Origin: an uncultured Bacteroidales bacterium
GTDB taxonomy: Bacteria; Bacteroidota; Bacteroidia; Bacteroidales; Muribaculaceae
Length of the DNA: 37,148 nt
Assembly: GCA_902772965.1 (NCBI GenBank)
Contig: CACYCT010000127.1
Coordinates: forward strand, 1-37,148
Direction of reading: 5' to 3'
The stretch's first letter is position 1, and each line of letters begins with the position of its first letter. The position numbers and the translations under genes were made by a program. The notes beneath the pieces were generated by a model, which saw only the letters and a list, made by a program, of their open reading frames with translations, was not told the origin of the DNA and made no database searches. This document shows, in pieces, positions 26,505 through 36,225 of the stretch.

Positions 26505-26614
26505 ACGCTATATTATACACCTTATAAATAACTGGTGGATAAGAAACTCACCCGCCCGGAAATCTTTTTTTTCAAAAAAATTCAGAATAATGCCGAGATT
26601 AGGAAAAAAAGCAG

Positions 26615-26622
26615 TAACTTTG
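26615..26622 (+). promoter_or_regulatory. -7 element of the clpP-clpX-recQ unit
   Basis: TAACTTTG matches TAnnTTTG, 44 bp before the clpP start. No clear TTTG at -33. Confidence 0.5.
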
Positions 26623-26665
26623 TAGATATCAAATAACGACAACACAACAAAACACCATATAACCT

Positions 26666-27337
26666 ATGCAAAACGACTTCAGAAACTTCGCCGTTAACCA
26701 CCGCGGCATGAACGGTCTGGCCCTTGACCAATACGTCGGACACGTCGTAGACAACTATATCAACCCCACCATCATGGAAGAGCGCCGCCTCAACGTGACG
26801 CAAATGGACGTCTTCTCCCGGCTGATGATGGACCGCATCATCTTCCTCGGAACCGAAGTGTCAGACTACACCGCCAACGTTATCCAAGCGCAACTGCTCT
26901 ACCTTGACTCGGCCGACACCGGTAAAGACATCTCCCTGTATATCAACTCCCCGGGCGGTTCAGTATACGCCGGACTCGGAATCTACGACACCATGCAGTT
27001 CATCAAATCGGACGTGTCAACCATCTGCACCGGAATGGCCGCATCAATGGCCGCCGTACTGCTCGTGGCCGGACAAAAAGACAAACGATTCGCGCTCAAA
27101 CACTCCAGAGTGATGATCCACCAACCCATGGGCGGAATCCAGGGACAAGCGTCTGACATCGAAATCACCTCGCGAGAAATCATCAAACTCAAACAAGAAC
27201 TCTACAACATCATCAGCGAACACTCCGGACAACCCTACGACAAAGTCTACGCCGACTCCGACCGCGACTACTGGATGACATCAGCCGAGGCAAAAGACTA
27301 CGGAATGATCGACAAAGTGCTCACCCGCACCACTTAA
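26666..27337 (+). CDS. clpP: ATP-dependent Clp protease proteolytic subunit
   Basis: A 223-residue serine peptidase with a complete triad: Ser127 in TGMAASMAA, His152 in MIHQPMGG and Asp201 in DRDYWM. The SPGGSVYAG turn and handle region are typical. It forms the 14-subunit chamber fed by ClpX. The N-terminal extension of about 30 residues is somewhat longer than in E. coli and may be processed. clpX follows after 21 bp. Confidence 0.97.
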   Translation: MQNDFRNFAVNHRGMNGLALDQYVGHVVDNYINPTIMEERRLNVTQMDVFSRLMMDRIIFLGTEVSDYTANVIQAQLLYLDSADTGKDISLYINSPGGSVYAGLGIYDTMQFIKSDVSTICTGMAASMAAVLLVAGQKDKRFALKHSRVMIHQPMGGIQGQASDIEITSREIIKLKQELYNIISEHSGQPYDKVYADSDRDYWMTSAEAKDYGMIDKVLTRTT

Positions 27338-27358
27338 CACGACCCACCACTAAACTCA

Positions 27359-28606
27359 ATGGCAAAAAAGAGAAACAACGAACCCTGCTGCAGTTTCTGC
27401 GGCAGAGCCGACAGTGAAGTGATGCTGCTCCTGCCCGGAGTGAGCGGCTTCATCTGTAATGACTGCGCCGAAAGAGCACACGAAATCTCAAAAGAATACC
27501 TCCAGCAATCCGACCACAAAGGCGCTGCCGACATACAACTTGACCAACTGCCCAAACCCGAGGAAATCAAAAACTTCCTCGACCAGTACGTCATCGGTCA
27601 GGAACAGGCGAAAAAATACCTCTCCGTCGCCGTCTACAACCACTACAAACGCCTCGCCCAAACAACCGACCCCGACGGAATCGACATCGAAAAATCCAAC
27701 ATCATCATCGTCGGTCCCACCGGAACAGGAAAAACACTCTTGGCCAAAACCATAGCCCGACTGCTCAAAGTGCCCTTCGCCATCGTCGACGCAACCGTGC
27801 TCACCGAGGCCGGATACGTCGGAGAGGACATCGAAAGCCTGCTCACACGACTGCTCGCCGCCTGCGACTACAACGTTGACGAGGCGGAACGCGGCATCGT
27901 CTTCATTGACGAAATCGACAAAATCGCGCGCAAAGGCGACAACCCCTCCATCACACGCGACGTGAGCGGAGAAGGCGTGCAGCAGGGACTGCTCAAACTG
28001 CTCGAAGGCTCCATCGTGAACGTACCACCGCAAGGCGGACGAAAACACCCCGAGCAGAAAATGATCGCCGTCGACACAAAAAACATCCTCTTCATCTGCG
28101 GAGGCGCATTCGAAGGCATCGAGCAGAAAATCGCACAGCGGATGAACACCCACATCGTCGGATACGGAGCAACCAACCACGTCAGCCAACACGACCGCGA
28201 ACGACTGCTCCACTTCGTCGCACCGCAAGACCTGCGCTCCTACGGACTCATTCCCGAAATCATCGGACGACTGCCCATCCTGACAAACCTCGAGCCGCTC
28301 GACCGCAACGCGCTACTGAGAATACTCACAGAACCCAAAAACGCCATCGTCAAGCAATACATCAAACTGCTTGAAATGGACGGCGTTAAACTCATCATCA
28401 ACCCCGACGTGCTCGAATATGTCGTCGACAAAGCCATAGAGTTCAAACTCGGAGCGCGGGGACTACGCTCAATCTTCGAAACCATCATGATCAACGTGAT
28501 GTACTCCCTGCCGTCTCAAAAACAAAAATCCTACACGCTCACACTCGAATACGCGCGGGAACAACTCGAAAACTCCAACTTCGAACTCCTCGCACGGCAA
28601 TCCTGA
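27359..28606 (+). CDS. clpX: Clp protease ATP-binding subunit ClpX
   Basis: A 415-residue AAA+ unfoldase. The N-terminal C4 zinc domain uses Cys11, Cys14, Cys33 and Cys36. Walker A GPTGTGKT is at 119-126, the pore loop is in EAGYVGED, Walker B is [11 protein letters not shown], and [10 protein letters not shown] lies in the small domain. It recognises tagged substrates and threads them into ClpP. Gene order and spacing support co-transcription with clpP and probably recQ. Confidence 0.97.
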   Translation: MAKKRNNEPCCSFCGRADSEVMLLLPGVSGFICNDCAERAHEISKEYLQQSDHKGAADIQLDQLPKPEEIKNFLDQYVIGQEQAKKYLSVAVYNHYKRLAQTTDPDGIDIEKSNIIIVGPTGTGKTLLAKTIARLLKVPFAIVDATVLTEAGYVGEDIESLLTRLLAACDYNVDEAERGIVFIDEIDKIARKGDNPSITRDVSGEGVQQGLLKLLEGSIVNVPPQGGRKHPEQKMIAVDTKNILFICGGAFEGIEQKIAQRMNTHIVGYGATNHVSQHDRERLLHFVAPQDLRSYGLIPEIIGRLPILTNLEPLDRNALLRILTEPKNAIVKQYIKLLEMDGVKLIINPDVLEYVVDKAIEFKLGARGLRSIFETIMINVMYSLPSQKQKSYTLTLEYAREQLENSNFELLARQS

Positions 28607-28645
28607 GTACAACACTCCATCCTCCCCACTCCTCTCTCCACAAGC

Positions 28646-30856
28646 ATGCCAACCTCAACCGATCAAAGACATATGACCGACAAACGTATCCTCGAAGAAC
28701 TGAAACACCACTTCGGGTTCGACACATTTAAAGATAACCAGGAAGCCATCATCGACAACCTGCTCCAGGAACGCGACACCTTCGTGCTCATGCCAACCGG
28801 AGGAGGCAAATCACTGTGCTATCAACTTCCCGCACTGATGATGCAGGGAACAGCCATCATCATCTCGCCTTTGATCGCCCTGATGAAAAACCAAGTCGAC
28901 GCCATGAGAACTTACAGCGAAGACGACGGCATCGCACACTTCCTCAACTCCTCGCTCAACAAACAGGCAATCACACAAGTTCGACACGACGTCGCCACCG
29001 GAAAAACCAAACTCCTCTACGTCGCACCCGAATCGCTCACGAAAGAAGAGAACATCGAATTCCTCAAAGGGATACACATCTCCTTCTACGCCGTCGACGA
29101 GGCACACTGTATCTCAGAATGGGGACACGACTTCCGACCCGAATACCGGCGAATCCGACCCATCATCAACGCCATCGGAAACCGGCCCATCATCGCACTC
29201 ACAGCCACCGCCACGCCCAAAGTGCAGCACGACATCCAGAAAACACTCGGCATCACGGCAGCCGCCGTGTTCAAATCCTCCTTCAACAGGCCCAACCTTT
29301 ACTACGAAGTAAGACCCAAAACTAAAGACATCAACAAAGACATCATCCGCTTCATCAAAGCCAACGAAGGAAAATCAGGCATCATCTACTGCCTCAGCCG
29401 TAAACGCGTGGAAGAACTCGCCGAACTGCTCCGCATCAACGACATCAAAGCACTCGCCTACCACGCCGGAATGGACTCCGCAACACGCACACAAAACCAA
29501 GACGACTTCCTCCACGAAAACGTCGACGTGATGGTGGCGACCATCGCTTTCGGAATGGGAATCGACAAACCCGATGTGAGATACGTCATCCACTACGACA
29601 TCCCAAAAAGCCTCGAAGGCTACTACCAGGAAACCGGACGAGCAGGACGCGACGGAGGCGAGGGAAAATGCATCACCTTCTACTCACAGAAAGACCTCGA
29701 CAAACTTGCCAAATTCATGAAAGACAAACCCGTGTCGGAACAGGAAATCGGCAAGCAGATCCTCAAAGAAACAGGCGCATACGCCGAATCCGCCGTGTGC
29801 CGGAGAAAAACACTGCTACACTATTTCGGAGAGGACTACAACCAAGACAACTGCGGAAACTGCGACAACTGCATCAACCCGCCAAAGCGCATCGAAGCCT
29901 CCGACGAACTCGCCAACGCCATCGAGACCATACTCATGGTCAAAGAGTCCTTCCCCGTTGAGCACATCGCAAACATCCTTATCGGAAACAACGACGACGA
30001 GGTGAAACGAAACCGCCACAACGAACTCGAACTCTTCGGCATCAACAGCAACCGAGATTTCAAGTTCATGACCTCCGTGATCCGACAAGGAATACTCGCC
30101 GGATACATCATCAAAGACATCGAAAAATACGGCGAACTCAAAATCTCAGCCCAGGGACACCAATTCCTCGCCAACCCCACCTCCTTCCTCATCGCCGAAG
30201 ACCGGACCTTCAACGACAACGACGGAGAAGAACACACCTCTGCCGCCGCAGTGCTCGACCCGACACTGTTCAGCATCCTCAAACAGGAAAGGAAACGCAT
30301 CGCCGCCGAGAAAAAAGTGCCACCCTTCGTCATCTTCCAAGACCCCTCGCTCGAAGCCATGGCAACAACCTACCCCATCACCATCGATGAACTCAAACTC
30401 ATCTCCGGAGTGGGCGAAGGAAAAGCGAAACGCTGGGGAGACTCCATCGTGAACATCATCAAACGATACGTCGAGGAAAACGACATCGAGCGACCCGAAG
30501 ACTTCCGGATAAGGGGCAACCCGAGCAGCAACGACTTCCGAATCTACCTCATTCAGGGAATCGACAACCGGCACGCACTCGACCAACTCGCCAAAGACAA
30601 AGGCAGAACCATGGAAGAACTGCTCGACGAACTCGAGCGAATCGTCTACTCGGGATACAAAATCGATATCAACTATTACATCAACGAAACCCTCGACGAT
30701 TACTTCCGCGACGAAATCTTCGAATACTTCCAGACAGCCCAGACCGACGACCTGCAAACGGCGCTCGACACCATCATGGGCGACAAATACGAGGACGAGG
30801 ACATCCGCGACATCCGACTCGTCAAAATCCAATTCCTCAGCGAGATGGGTAACTGA
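28646..30856 (+). CDS. recQ: ATP-dependent DNA helicase RecQ
   Basis: A 736-residue helicase. Motif I is PTGGGKSLCYQLPAL, the DEAH box and aromatic loop are DEAHCISEWGHDFRPEYRRI, and the second RecA lobe ends QETGRAGRDG. The RQC zinc site is CRRKTLLHYFGE followed by CGNCDNC. An HRDC-like domain lies around residues 550-600 (LDPTLFSILKQERKRIA, ISGVGEGKAKRWG), and about 110 more residues follow, as in other Bacteroidales RecQ. An ATG nine codons in (28673) would give MTDKRILEELKHHFGF and is an equally good start. The enzyme unwinds recombination and repair intermediates. It is probably the last gene of the clpP-clpX-recQ unit. Confidence 0.95.
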   Translation: MPTSTDQRHMTDKRILEELKHHFGFDTFKDNQEAIIDNLLQERDTFVLMPTGGGKSLCYQLPALMMQGTAIIISPLIALMKNQVDAMRTYSEDDGIAHFLNSSLNKQAITQVRHDVATGKTKLLYVAPESLTKEENIEFLKGIHISFYAVDEAHCISEWGHDFRPEYRRIRPIINAIGNRPIIALTATATPKVQHDIQKTLGITAAAVFKSSFNRPNLYYEVRPKTKDINKDIIRFIKANEGKSGIIYCLSRKRVEELAELLRINDIKALAYHAGMDSATRTQNQDDFLHENVDVMVATIAFGMGIDKPDVRYVIHYDIPKSLEGYYQETGRAGRDGGEGKCITFYSQKDLDKLAKFMKDKPVSEQEIGKQILKETGAYAESAVCRRKTLLHYFGEDYNQDNCGNCDNCINPPKRIEASDELANAIETILMVKESFPVEHIANILIGNNDDEVKRNRHNELELFGINSNRDFKFMTSVIRQGILAGYIIKDIEKYGELKISAQGHQFLANPTSFLIAEDRTFNDNDGEEHTSAAAVLDPTLFSILKQERKRIAAEKKVPPFVIFQDPSLEAMATTYPITIDELKLISGVGEGKAKRWGDSIVNIIKRYVEENDIERPEDFRIRGNPSSNDFRIYLIQGIDNRHALDQLAKDKGRTMEELLDELERIVYSGYKIDINYYINETLDDYFRDEIFEYFQTAQTDDLQTALDTIMGDKYEDEDIRDIRLVKIQFLSEMGN

Positions 30857-30907
30857 CACCGGATCGCGGCAAAAGCACATATCCAACACTACATCTGTTC
30901 CATTTCC

Positions 30908-30944
30908 GCCGCCCGGATACTCAACACCGGGCGGCAAAGTTTTT
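30908..30944 (+). terminator. Terminator of recQ
   Basis: Perfect 9-bp GC-rich stem GCCGCCCGG (30908-30916) with CCGGGCGGC (30927-30935), then AAAGTTTTT. Confidence 0.85.
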
Positions 30945-30953
30945 CCGCAAAAT

Positions 30954-30985
30954 CTTGTTCACTCAAGGGAAAAGTGCTAACTTTG
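30954..30985 (+). promoter_or_regulatory. Promoter of the SGNH hydrolase gene
   Basis: CTTG (30954-30957, one mismatch to TTTG), a 20-bp spacer and TAACTTTG (30978-30985), 25 bp before the ATG at 31011. Confidence 0.65.
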
Positions 30986-31010
30986 TCGGCTGATAAAACA
31001 GTTAACGGCA

Positions 31011-32192
31011 ATGACCCACCTAAAACACCTCCTCCTGCTCGCCGCCATCGCCCTCGGCACATTCAGCGCAACCCTATCGGCCCAAGACTTCACCAAAGTC
31101 GACACACTCAAGTTTGTCAACGGGCTCAACTTCCGACTCATCAACTACGCCTTCGACCGAACCCTCCACTCGCGCATTCCCGCCACCATCCGCGACAGCG
31201 TGCGCCCGACACTCTGGGACAGAGCACGATGCACCTCCGGAAAAGCCATCAGATTCCGAACAAACTCCCGCGCCATCGCCGTGAGATATAACCTGTGGAC
31301 CAATATGCACATGATGCACATGGCCGACACCGGAATCAAAGGAACCGACCTGTACATCTACGATGAGGACGAACGCCGGTGGCAATTCGTAAACTGCAAC
31401 CGACCCGTGCGCATCGACAGCCCCGAACGACCCCGAAAAGACTCCATACAAAGCAAAGTCTACGTCGACAAACTCGACGGAAAAATGCACGAGTACATGA
31501 TTTACCTGCCTCTGTACGACGGCGTGGAGTGGCTTGAAATCGGAGTCGACTCCTCGGCCGTGATCACACAACCCGTACTCAACTCGCCCCGAAGCGGGAA
31601 AAAATTCGTCTTCTACGGCACGAGCATTCTCCAAGGCGGCTGCGCATGCCGGCCGGGTATGGTTGGAACAAGCATTATCCAGCGAGATATGGACATCGAA
31701 TGCGTCAACCTCGGATTCAGCGGTGAGGGTAAAATGGACTCCGTGATGGCACGTGCCATGGCCGCGATCCCCGACGTGGCCGCGTTCATCCTTGACCCCA
31801 TACCCAACTGCACCAAAGACATGTGCGACACGCTCACCTACGGATTCGTCAACATCCTGCGCCAAGCCAGGCCCGACGTGCCCATCATCATGGTCGAGGG
31901 ACAGATGTACTCCTACGCAAAATACTCCGATTTCTACTCCAAATACCTGCCCGAGAAAAACGACGAGTTCCACAAAAACTACCTCCGCCTGCGCGCCGAC
32001 AACCCAAAAAACCTATATTACGTTGACTGCCACAACCTCTTCGGACCCGACAACGAGGGCACCGTCGACGGAATACACCTCACCGACATCGGATTCTACT
32101 TCTACGCGCAGAAACTGATGCCCTACCTGCGCGCCATACTCGACGGCAAAAAAGTGCCCCACCAGAAAGAAGTGAACAAACCACGAAAGTAA
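31011..32192 (+). CDS. Secreted GxDLY/SGNH-family hydrolase
   Basis: A 393-residue protein with a Sec signal peptide (HLLLLAAIALGTFSATLSAQ). The N-terminal beta domain contains GTDLYIYDE, the GxDLY motif that names the domain. The C-terminal SGNH (GDSL-lipase-like) domain has the nucleophile block YGTSILQGGCA, the Gly/Asn block VNLGFSGEG, and the Asp-His pair in TVDGIHLTDIGF. Such enzymes deacylate esters on polysaccharides or lipids outside the cytoplasm; the substrate is unknown. It begins a same-strand run with the AlbA_2 protein (16-bp gap) and a C1 peptidase. Confidence 0.87.
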   Translation: MTHLKHLLLLAAIALGTFSATLSAQDFTKVDTLKFVNGLNFRLINYAFDRTLHSRIPATIRDSVRPTLWDRARCTSGKAIRFRTNSRAIAVRYNLWTNMHMMHMADTGIKGTDLYIYDEDERRWQFVNCNRPVRIDSPERPRKDSIQSKVYVDKLDGKMHEYMIYLPLYDGVEWLEIGVDSSAVITQPVLNSPRSGKKFVFYGTSILQGGCACRPGMVGTSIIQRDMDIECVNLGFSGEGKMDSVMARAMAAIPDVAAFILDPIPNCTKDMCDTLTYGFVNILRQARPDVPIIMVEGQMYSYAKYSDFYSKYLPEKNDEFHKNYLRLRADNPKNLYYVDCHNLFGPDNEGTVDGIHLTDIGFYFYAQKLMPYLRAILDGKKVPHQKEVNKPRK

Positions 32193-32208
32193 CCATCACC
32201 ACCGCCAC

Positions 32209-32856
32209 GTGACCGACCGCGCGTACATACTCTCCCTCATCGCCCAAGGCGAACACGAGCACCAGGATTTCAAATACCAGATCTCCGACGCACGGAAAAT
32301 CGCCCGCAGCATCTCAGCCTTCGCAAACCACAGCGGCGGACACCTGCTCGTGGGAGTGAAAGACAACGGCGTGGTGGCCGGGGTGAGCAGCGATGAGGAA
32401 ATGTACATGATCGAGCAGGCCGCCTCGCTCTACTGCCGACCAGAACAAACAGTCCATTTCTCTGTTTACCACCTCGACGGGAAAGCCGTCGTTAAAGCCG
32501 ACATCGCCGAAGCCGGCACCAAACCCGTCAAAGCGCCCGACGAGAACGGAAACTACCGCGCATACTACCGTGTGGCCGACGAGAACGTGCTCGCAAGCGC
32601 GCTTCACGTCAGGCTGATGAGCGAACCCGCCGCAGAAAACGATACACAACTCGCCTTCACCGAGCGCGAGCAACAACTGCTCGACTACCTCGACCACCAC
32701 GGAGGAATCACACTCACCGGATTCTCACGACTGAGCCACTGCTCACGCCCCGCCGCCGCGCAAACCATCGAGACACTGTGCCGGATGGGAGTGATCACGC
32801 TCGAATACCACGACGGACAATGCCTCGTGGTCGCAGCCGAAAACAGAAACAACTGA
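32209..32856 (+). CDS. AlbA_2 (Schlafen-type) domain protein with C-terminal winged helix
   Basis: A 215-residue protein starting at GTG 32209. The N-terminal AlbA_2 domain (about residues 10-120) shows the typical EHQDFKYQ, ARSISAFANHSGGHLLVGV and DNGVVAGV pattern. The C-terminal 65 residues look like a winged helix (LLDYLDHHGGITLTGFSRL, IETLCRMGVITLEY). This is the common layout of predicted ATP- or nucleic-acid-binding regulators whose role is unknown. It lies 16 bp after the hydrolase and 28 bp before the C1 peptidase, so it is probably co-transcribed with both and may regulate them or itself. Confidence 0.8.
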   Translation: MTDRAYILSLIAQGEHEHQDFKYQISDARKIARSISAFANHSGGHLLVGVKDNGVVAGVSSDEEMYMIEQAASLYCRPEQTVHFSVYHLDGKAVVKADIAEAGTKPVKAPDENGNYRAYYRVADENVLASALHVRLMSEPAAENDTQLAFTEREQQLLDYLDHHGGITLTGFSRLSHCSRPAAAQTIETLCRMGVITLEYHDGQCLVVAAENRNN

Positions 32857-32884
32857 ATTAATCACCTATACAACCAAATCCATT

Positions 32885-34090
32885 ATGCTTAAACACTTAT
32901 TAATCGCCTCCCTCGCACTGACCGCCTCGGTCGGCGCCCTGGCCGACGCCAAAGTGGAAAACCCCGACAGCACAGGATTCAAGTTCACCGACGTCAAAAC
33001 CGTCAAGTGCACTCCTGTCAAAGACCAGAACAAATCCGGAACTTGCTGGTGCTACTCCACCAACACCTTCTTCGAAAACGAAATCCTGCGCAAGACCGGT
33101 AAGCAAATCCATCTTAGCGAAGGATTCGTGGTTTACCACTGCTACCTCGACAAAGCCGTCAAATACATCCGCATGGACGGCCGCATCAACTTCGCCGAAG
33201 GCGGCGCCGCTGCCGACGTGCCCTACGTGTGGAGCCTCTACGGAATGGTCCCCAACGAAGTGTACACCGGCATGACCTACGGAGACACCAAGTTCGACAC
33301 CGGCGAACTCACCTCAGCACTCACCGGATACGCCAACGTGATCAACCAACGCAAACGCAAAAAACTCAACGGCTCGTGGATCGAAGGACTCAAGGGAATC
33401 CTTGACGCCTACATGGGTAAACTGCCCGAAACCTTCACCTATCAGGGCAAACAGTACACCCCGCAGAGTTACGCCCAGTCGCTGCCCATCAACATGAACG
33501 ACTACGTGGCCATCTGCTCTTTCACACACCACCCCTTCTACAAACCCTTCATCCTTGAGGTGGCCGACAACTGGCTCTGGTCGGAGTACCAGAACGTGCC
33601 CATGAACGAAATGCTCGAAATCGCCAACAACGCCATCGACAAAGGCTACTCCATCGCTTGGGGAGCCGACGTGAGCGAACCCGGATTCAAATGGCGCAAA
33701 GGCTACGCCATCCTCCCCGTCGAGAAGAAAATGGAAGACCTCGCCGGCAGCGACATGGCACGCTGGGCACGCCTGAGCGACAAAGACCGCGAAACAGAGA
33801 AATGGGACATCAAAGGCCCCGTCGAGGAAATCGAAGTCACACAGGAACTCCGTCAGGAATGGTTCGACAACAAAGAGACCACCGACGACCACGGTATGGT
33901 GATCATGGGACGCGCCGTTGACCAGAAAGGCAACCGCTACTTCAAAGTCCAGAACTCCTGGGACACCAACCAACTCTATGACGGCTACTTCTACTGCTCA
34001 GAGGCCTTCTTCCTCGGCAAGACCATGAACATCATGGTGCACAAAGACGCCATCCCCGCCCACATCGCCAAGAAAATGGGACTGAAATAA
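32885..34090 (+). CDS. Secreted C1-family cysteine peptidase, shorter paralogue
   Basis: A 401-residue exported papain-fold peptidase with signal peptide MLKHLLIASLALTASVGALA. The catalytic residues are Cys54 in KDQNKSGTCWCYS, His336 in DDHGMVIMG and Asn357 in FKVQNSW. It belongs to the PepC/bleomycin-hydrolase-like group like the protein at 21654, but is about 70 residues shorter and clearly divergent. The two probably share periplasmic peptide trimming or differ in specificity. A hairpin at 34115-34149 follows. Confidence 0.92.
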   Translation: MLKHLLIASLALTASVGALADAKVENPDSTGFKFTDVKTVKCTPVKDQNKSGTCWCYSTNTFFENEILRKTGKQIHLSEGFVVYHCYLDKAVKYIRMDGRINFAEGGAAADVPYVWSLYGMVPNEVYTGMTYGDTKFDTGELTSALTGYANVINQRKRKKLNGSWIEGLKGILDAYMGKLPETFTYQGKQYTPQSYAQSLPINMNDYVAICSFTHHPFYKPFILEVADNWLWSEYQNVPMNEMLEIANNAIDKGYSIAWGADVSEPGFKWRKGYAILPVEKKMEDLAGSDMARWARLSDKDRETEKWDIKGPVEEIEVTQELRQEWFDNKETTDDHGMVIMGRAVDQKGNRYFKVQNSWDTNQLYDGYFYCSEAFFLGKTMNIMVHKDAIPAHIAKKMGLK

Positions 34091-34114
34091 ACCGAAACAA
34101 CTCACCAAAATCAA

Positions 34115-34149
34115 CACACTCCCCACCGGTCGCTACGGTGAGGAGTGTG
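34115..34149 (+). terminator. Terminator of the C1 peptidase gene
   Basis: CACACTCC pairs with GGAGTGTG and, after one mismatch, CACCG with CGGTG; ATTGTTTT follows. Confidence 0.75.
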
Positions 34150-34167
34150 ATTGTTTTATGTAACATA

Positions 34168-34199
34168 TTTGCCGATTCCGGCTTTTTTGAGTAATTTTG
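34168..34199 (+). promoter_or_regulatory. Promoter of the phosphatase-propeller gene
   Basis: TTTG (34168-34171), a 20-bp spacer and TAATTTTG (34192-34199), 25 bp before the ATG at 34225. Full consensus match. Confidence 0.8.
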
Positions 34200-34224
34200 T
34201 GCCAAAGTAACCAACACACCCGAT

Positions 34225-36057
34225 ATGACTATGACACGTAAATCCCTCTCCGCGCTTTTGCTCATCGCCCTGCTCGCATGCCTGCCCTGCGCCGCGCAAC
34301 GCCTCGCCATCCTCAGCGACATACACGTCACGCCCGGTAACGCCAACGAGACACAACTGCGCAACGCCGTGGCGGAAATCAACGCCTGCGACGCCGACGC
34401 CGTACTGCTCACAGGAGACCTCACCAACGAAGGATCCGACGAGCAACTCCGTAACGTCAAGCGAATCCTCGACGGCATCACAAAGCCCCTCTACGTCATT
34501 CCCGGAAACCACGAGAACAACTGGAGCCAATCGGCCTGCAAGACATTCAACGACCTTTGGGGAAGCGACCGGTTCGTGTTCCAAACCGGACAACTCCTTG
34601 TGGTGGGGCTCAACTGCGGGCCGTTCATGAAAATGGGCGACGGACACATCAAGCAGGAAGACCTACTCTGGCTCGACCGGACGCTCGCCGACCGTGTCAA
34701 ACCCGGTATGAAAGTGCTCTCCGTGAACCACTACCCCCTGCTCGACGACCTTGACAACTACCTCGACTACGTGGCCATTCTCAAAAAATACCCCGTCATC
34801 ACCCACCAGTGCGGACACTACCACCGGTGGAAACAATACGAAACGGCAGGAATTTCCGGCCTGATGGTGCGCGCGCTCGACATGGGCAGCGGCAACTATG
34901 GCTACACCCTGCTCAACGTGGACCTGAACCGGAACTGGATCCACGTCTACGACAAGCAACTCAGCCATGAGCCCGAACTCCGTTACGCCTACAAAATCAA
35001 CACCGAATTCGACGCCGTCAAAACGCCACAGAACACATATAACGTCCCCGCGCCTTTCAAAGTGGAGAAGGTCTACGCCGACAAGGCTTCCATCTTCACC
35101 CGCCTCGGAATAGACAAAGAGAACATCTACTTCGGCAACTCGCTCGGCCAGGCAAAAGCCATCAGCAAAACCGACGGTGCCGACCTGTGGAGTTTCCAAA
35201 CCGACGCCATGCTCTTCTCCCGGCCCGCGGTTGACAAGAAATACGTTGTCATTCCCACCGCCGACCGCCGGCTGCTCTGGCTCGACCGTCGCACAGGAAA
35301 AAAACAATACCAACACGTCGCCAACGGGCCATACGTGGCCGACGGCGTGGTTAAAGACGGCATACTCTACCAGGGCGGATACAAAACCTTCCAGGCGTGG
35401 AACATCGCCCGGAAAAAAATGCTCTGGCAATACGACTCCATCAACAACTACTGCCAAGCCGCGCCCGTGGTGAGCGGAAACGATGTCATCTTCGGCGCAT
35501 GGGACACCAACCTGAGAAACCTCGACCGCAAAACCGGCCGCCTGCGATGGAAGTGGAACAACGGAACGCGCAACAACCTCTACAGCCCCGGCAACGTCGT
35601 GCCAGCCGTCACAGCCGACAAAGTCGTCATCGTCGCCCCCGACCGCGTAACAACAGCCATCAACCGAACCGACGGGCAACAAATCTACCGCGAGAAAAAC
35701 AGCAACAAAGTGCGCGAAAGCCTCGGACTGAGCGCCGACGGGAAAACCGCCTACGCCAAAACCATGGACGGAGAACTCGTTGCCATGTCAACCGAAACCG
35801 ACCAATACCGGCTGCTCTACAAAGTGGACCTCGGATTCGGCTACGAGCACGCACCCTGCATCGTGCTTGAGCACAACGGATACGTCTACCTCGGCTCGCG
35901 CCGCGGAATGCTCGCCGTGGTGGACACGCGCACACGCGCCTTGGCCTTCACCTACCGCCTCGGATCCAGCGAAGTGAACGGATTCGAAGTCGACAGCAAC
36001 GGCGACGTCTACTGCTCACTGATTGAAGGAACCATCTTCCGCATCTCGACACGATGA
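34225..36057 (+). CDS. Secreted metallophosphoesterase fused to a PQQ-like beta-propeller
   Basis: A 610-residue two-domain protein with a signal peptide ending at PCAAQ. Residues about 25-250 are a calcineurin-like phosphoesterase with the full metal set: LSDIHV, LTGDLTNE, PGNHEN, SVNHYP and GHYHRW. From about 280 to 610 run propeller blades of the PQQ type (KTDGADLWSFQTDAM, DRRTGKKQYQHVANGP, DRKTGRLRWKWNNG, NRTDGQQIYREKN). The propeller may bind a partner or polymer rather than PQQ; nothing shows a PQQ ligand site. It has a promoter of its own and no gene follows it closely. The substrate could be a cell-wall, nucleotide or phospholipid phosphoester. A start at the second Met (codon 3) is equally possible. 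Confidence 0.88.
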   Translation: MTMTRKSLSALLLIALLACLPCAAQRLAILSDIHVTPGNANETQLRNAVAEINACDADAVLLTGDLTNEGSDEQLRNVKRILDGITKPLYVIPGNHENNWSQSACKTFNDLWGSDRFVFQTGQLLVVGLNCGPFMKMGDGHIKQEDLLWLDRTLADRVKPGMKVLSVNHYPLLDDLDNYLDYVAILKKYPVITHQCGHYHRWKQYETAGISGLMVRALDMGSGNYGYTLLNVDLNRNWIHVYDKQLSHEPELRYAYKINTEFDAVKTPQNTYNVPAPFKVEKVYADKASIFTRLGIDKENIYFGNSLGQAKAISKTDGADLWSFQTDAMLFSRPAVDKKYVVIPTADRRLLWLDRRTGKKQYQHVANGPYVADGVVKDGILYQGGYKTFQAWNIARKKMLWQYDSINNYCQAAPVVSGNDVIFGAWDTNLRNLDRKTGRLRWKWNNGTRNNLYSPGNVVPAVTADKVVIVAPDRVTTAINRTDGQQIYREKNSNKVRESLGLSADGKTAYAKTMDGELVAMSTETDQYRLLYKVDLGFGYEHAPCIVLEHNGYVYLGSRRGMLAVVDTRTRALAFTYRLGSSEVNGFEVDSNGDVYCSLIEGTIFRISTR

Positions 36058-36064
36058 TAATATG

Positions 36065-36090
36065 TTAATCCGTAACAAACAACGGATTAA
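36065..36090 (+). terminator. Hairpin after the phosphatase gene
   Basis: Perfect 9-bp stem TTAATCCGT (36065-36073) with ACGGATTAA (36082-36090), eight loop bases, no T tract. Between here and 36225 I see no further feature. Confidence 0.5.
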
Positions 36091-36225
36091 ACAGGCACAA
36101 CGGACATGATTGCAGTTGCAGGGGAAAAACAAATTTATAGAACCCAAATTAACAAACACATCTTCCCTTGATGATCAGTCTAAAGCTGTTTCTCTTAAAA
36201 AAATCACGAAAGAATTTGAAAATAT

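Noticed and set aside
34663..35682. 339-codon ORF antisense to the phosphatase-propeller gene
   Set aside because: Shadow frame; Val/Asp-rich product without domain features.
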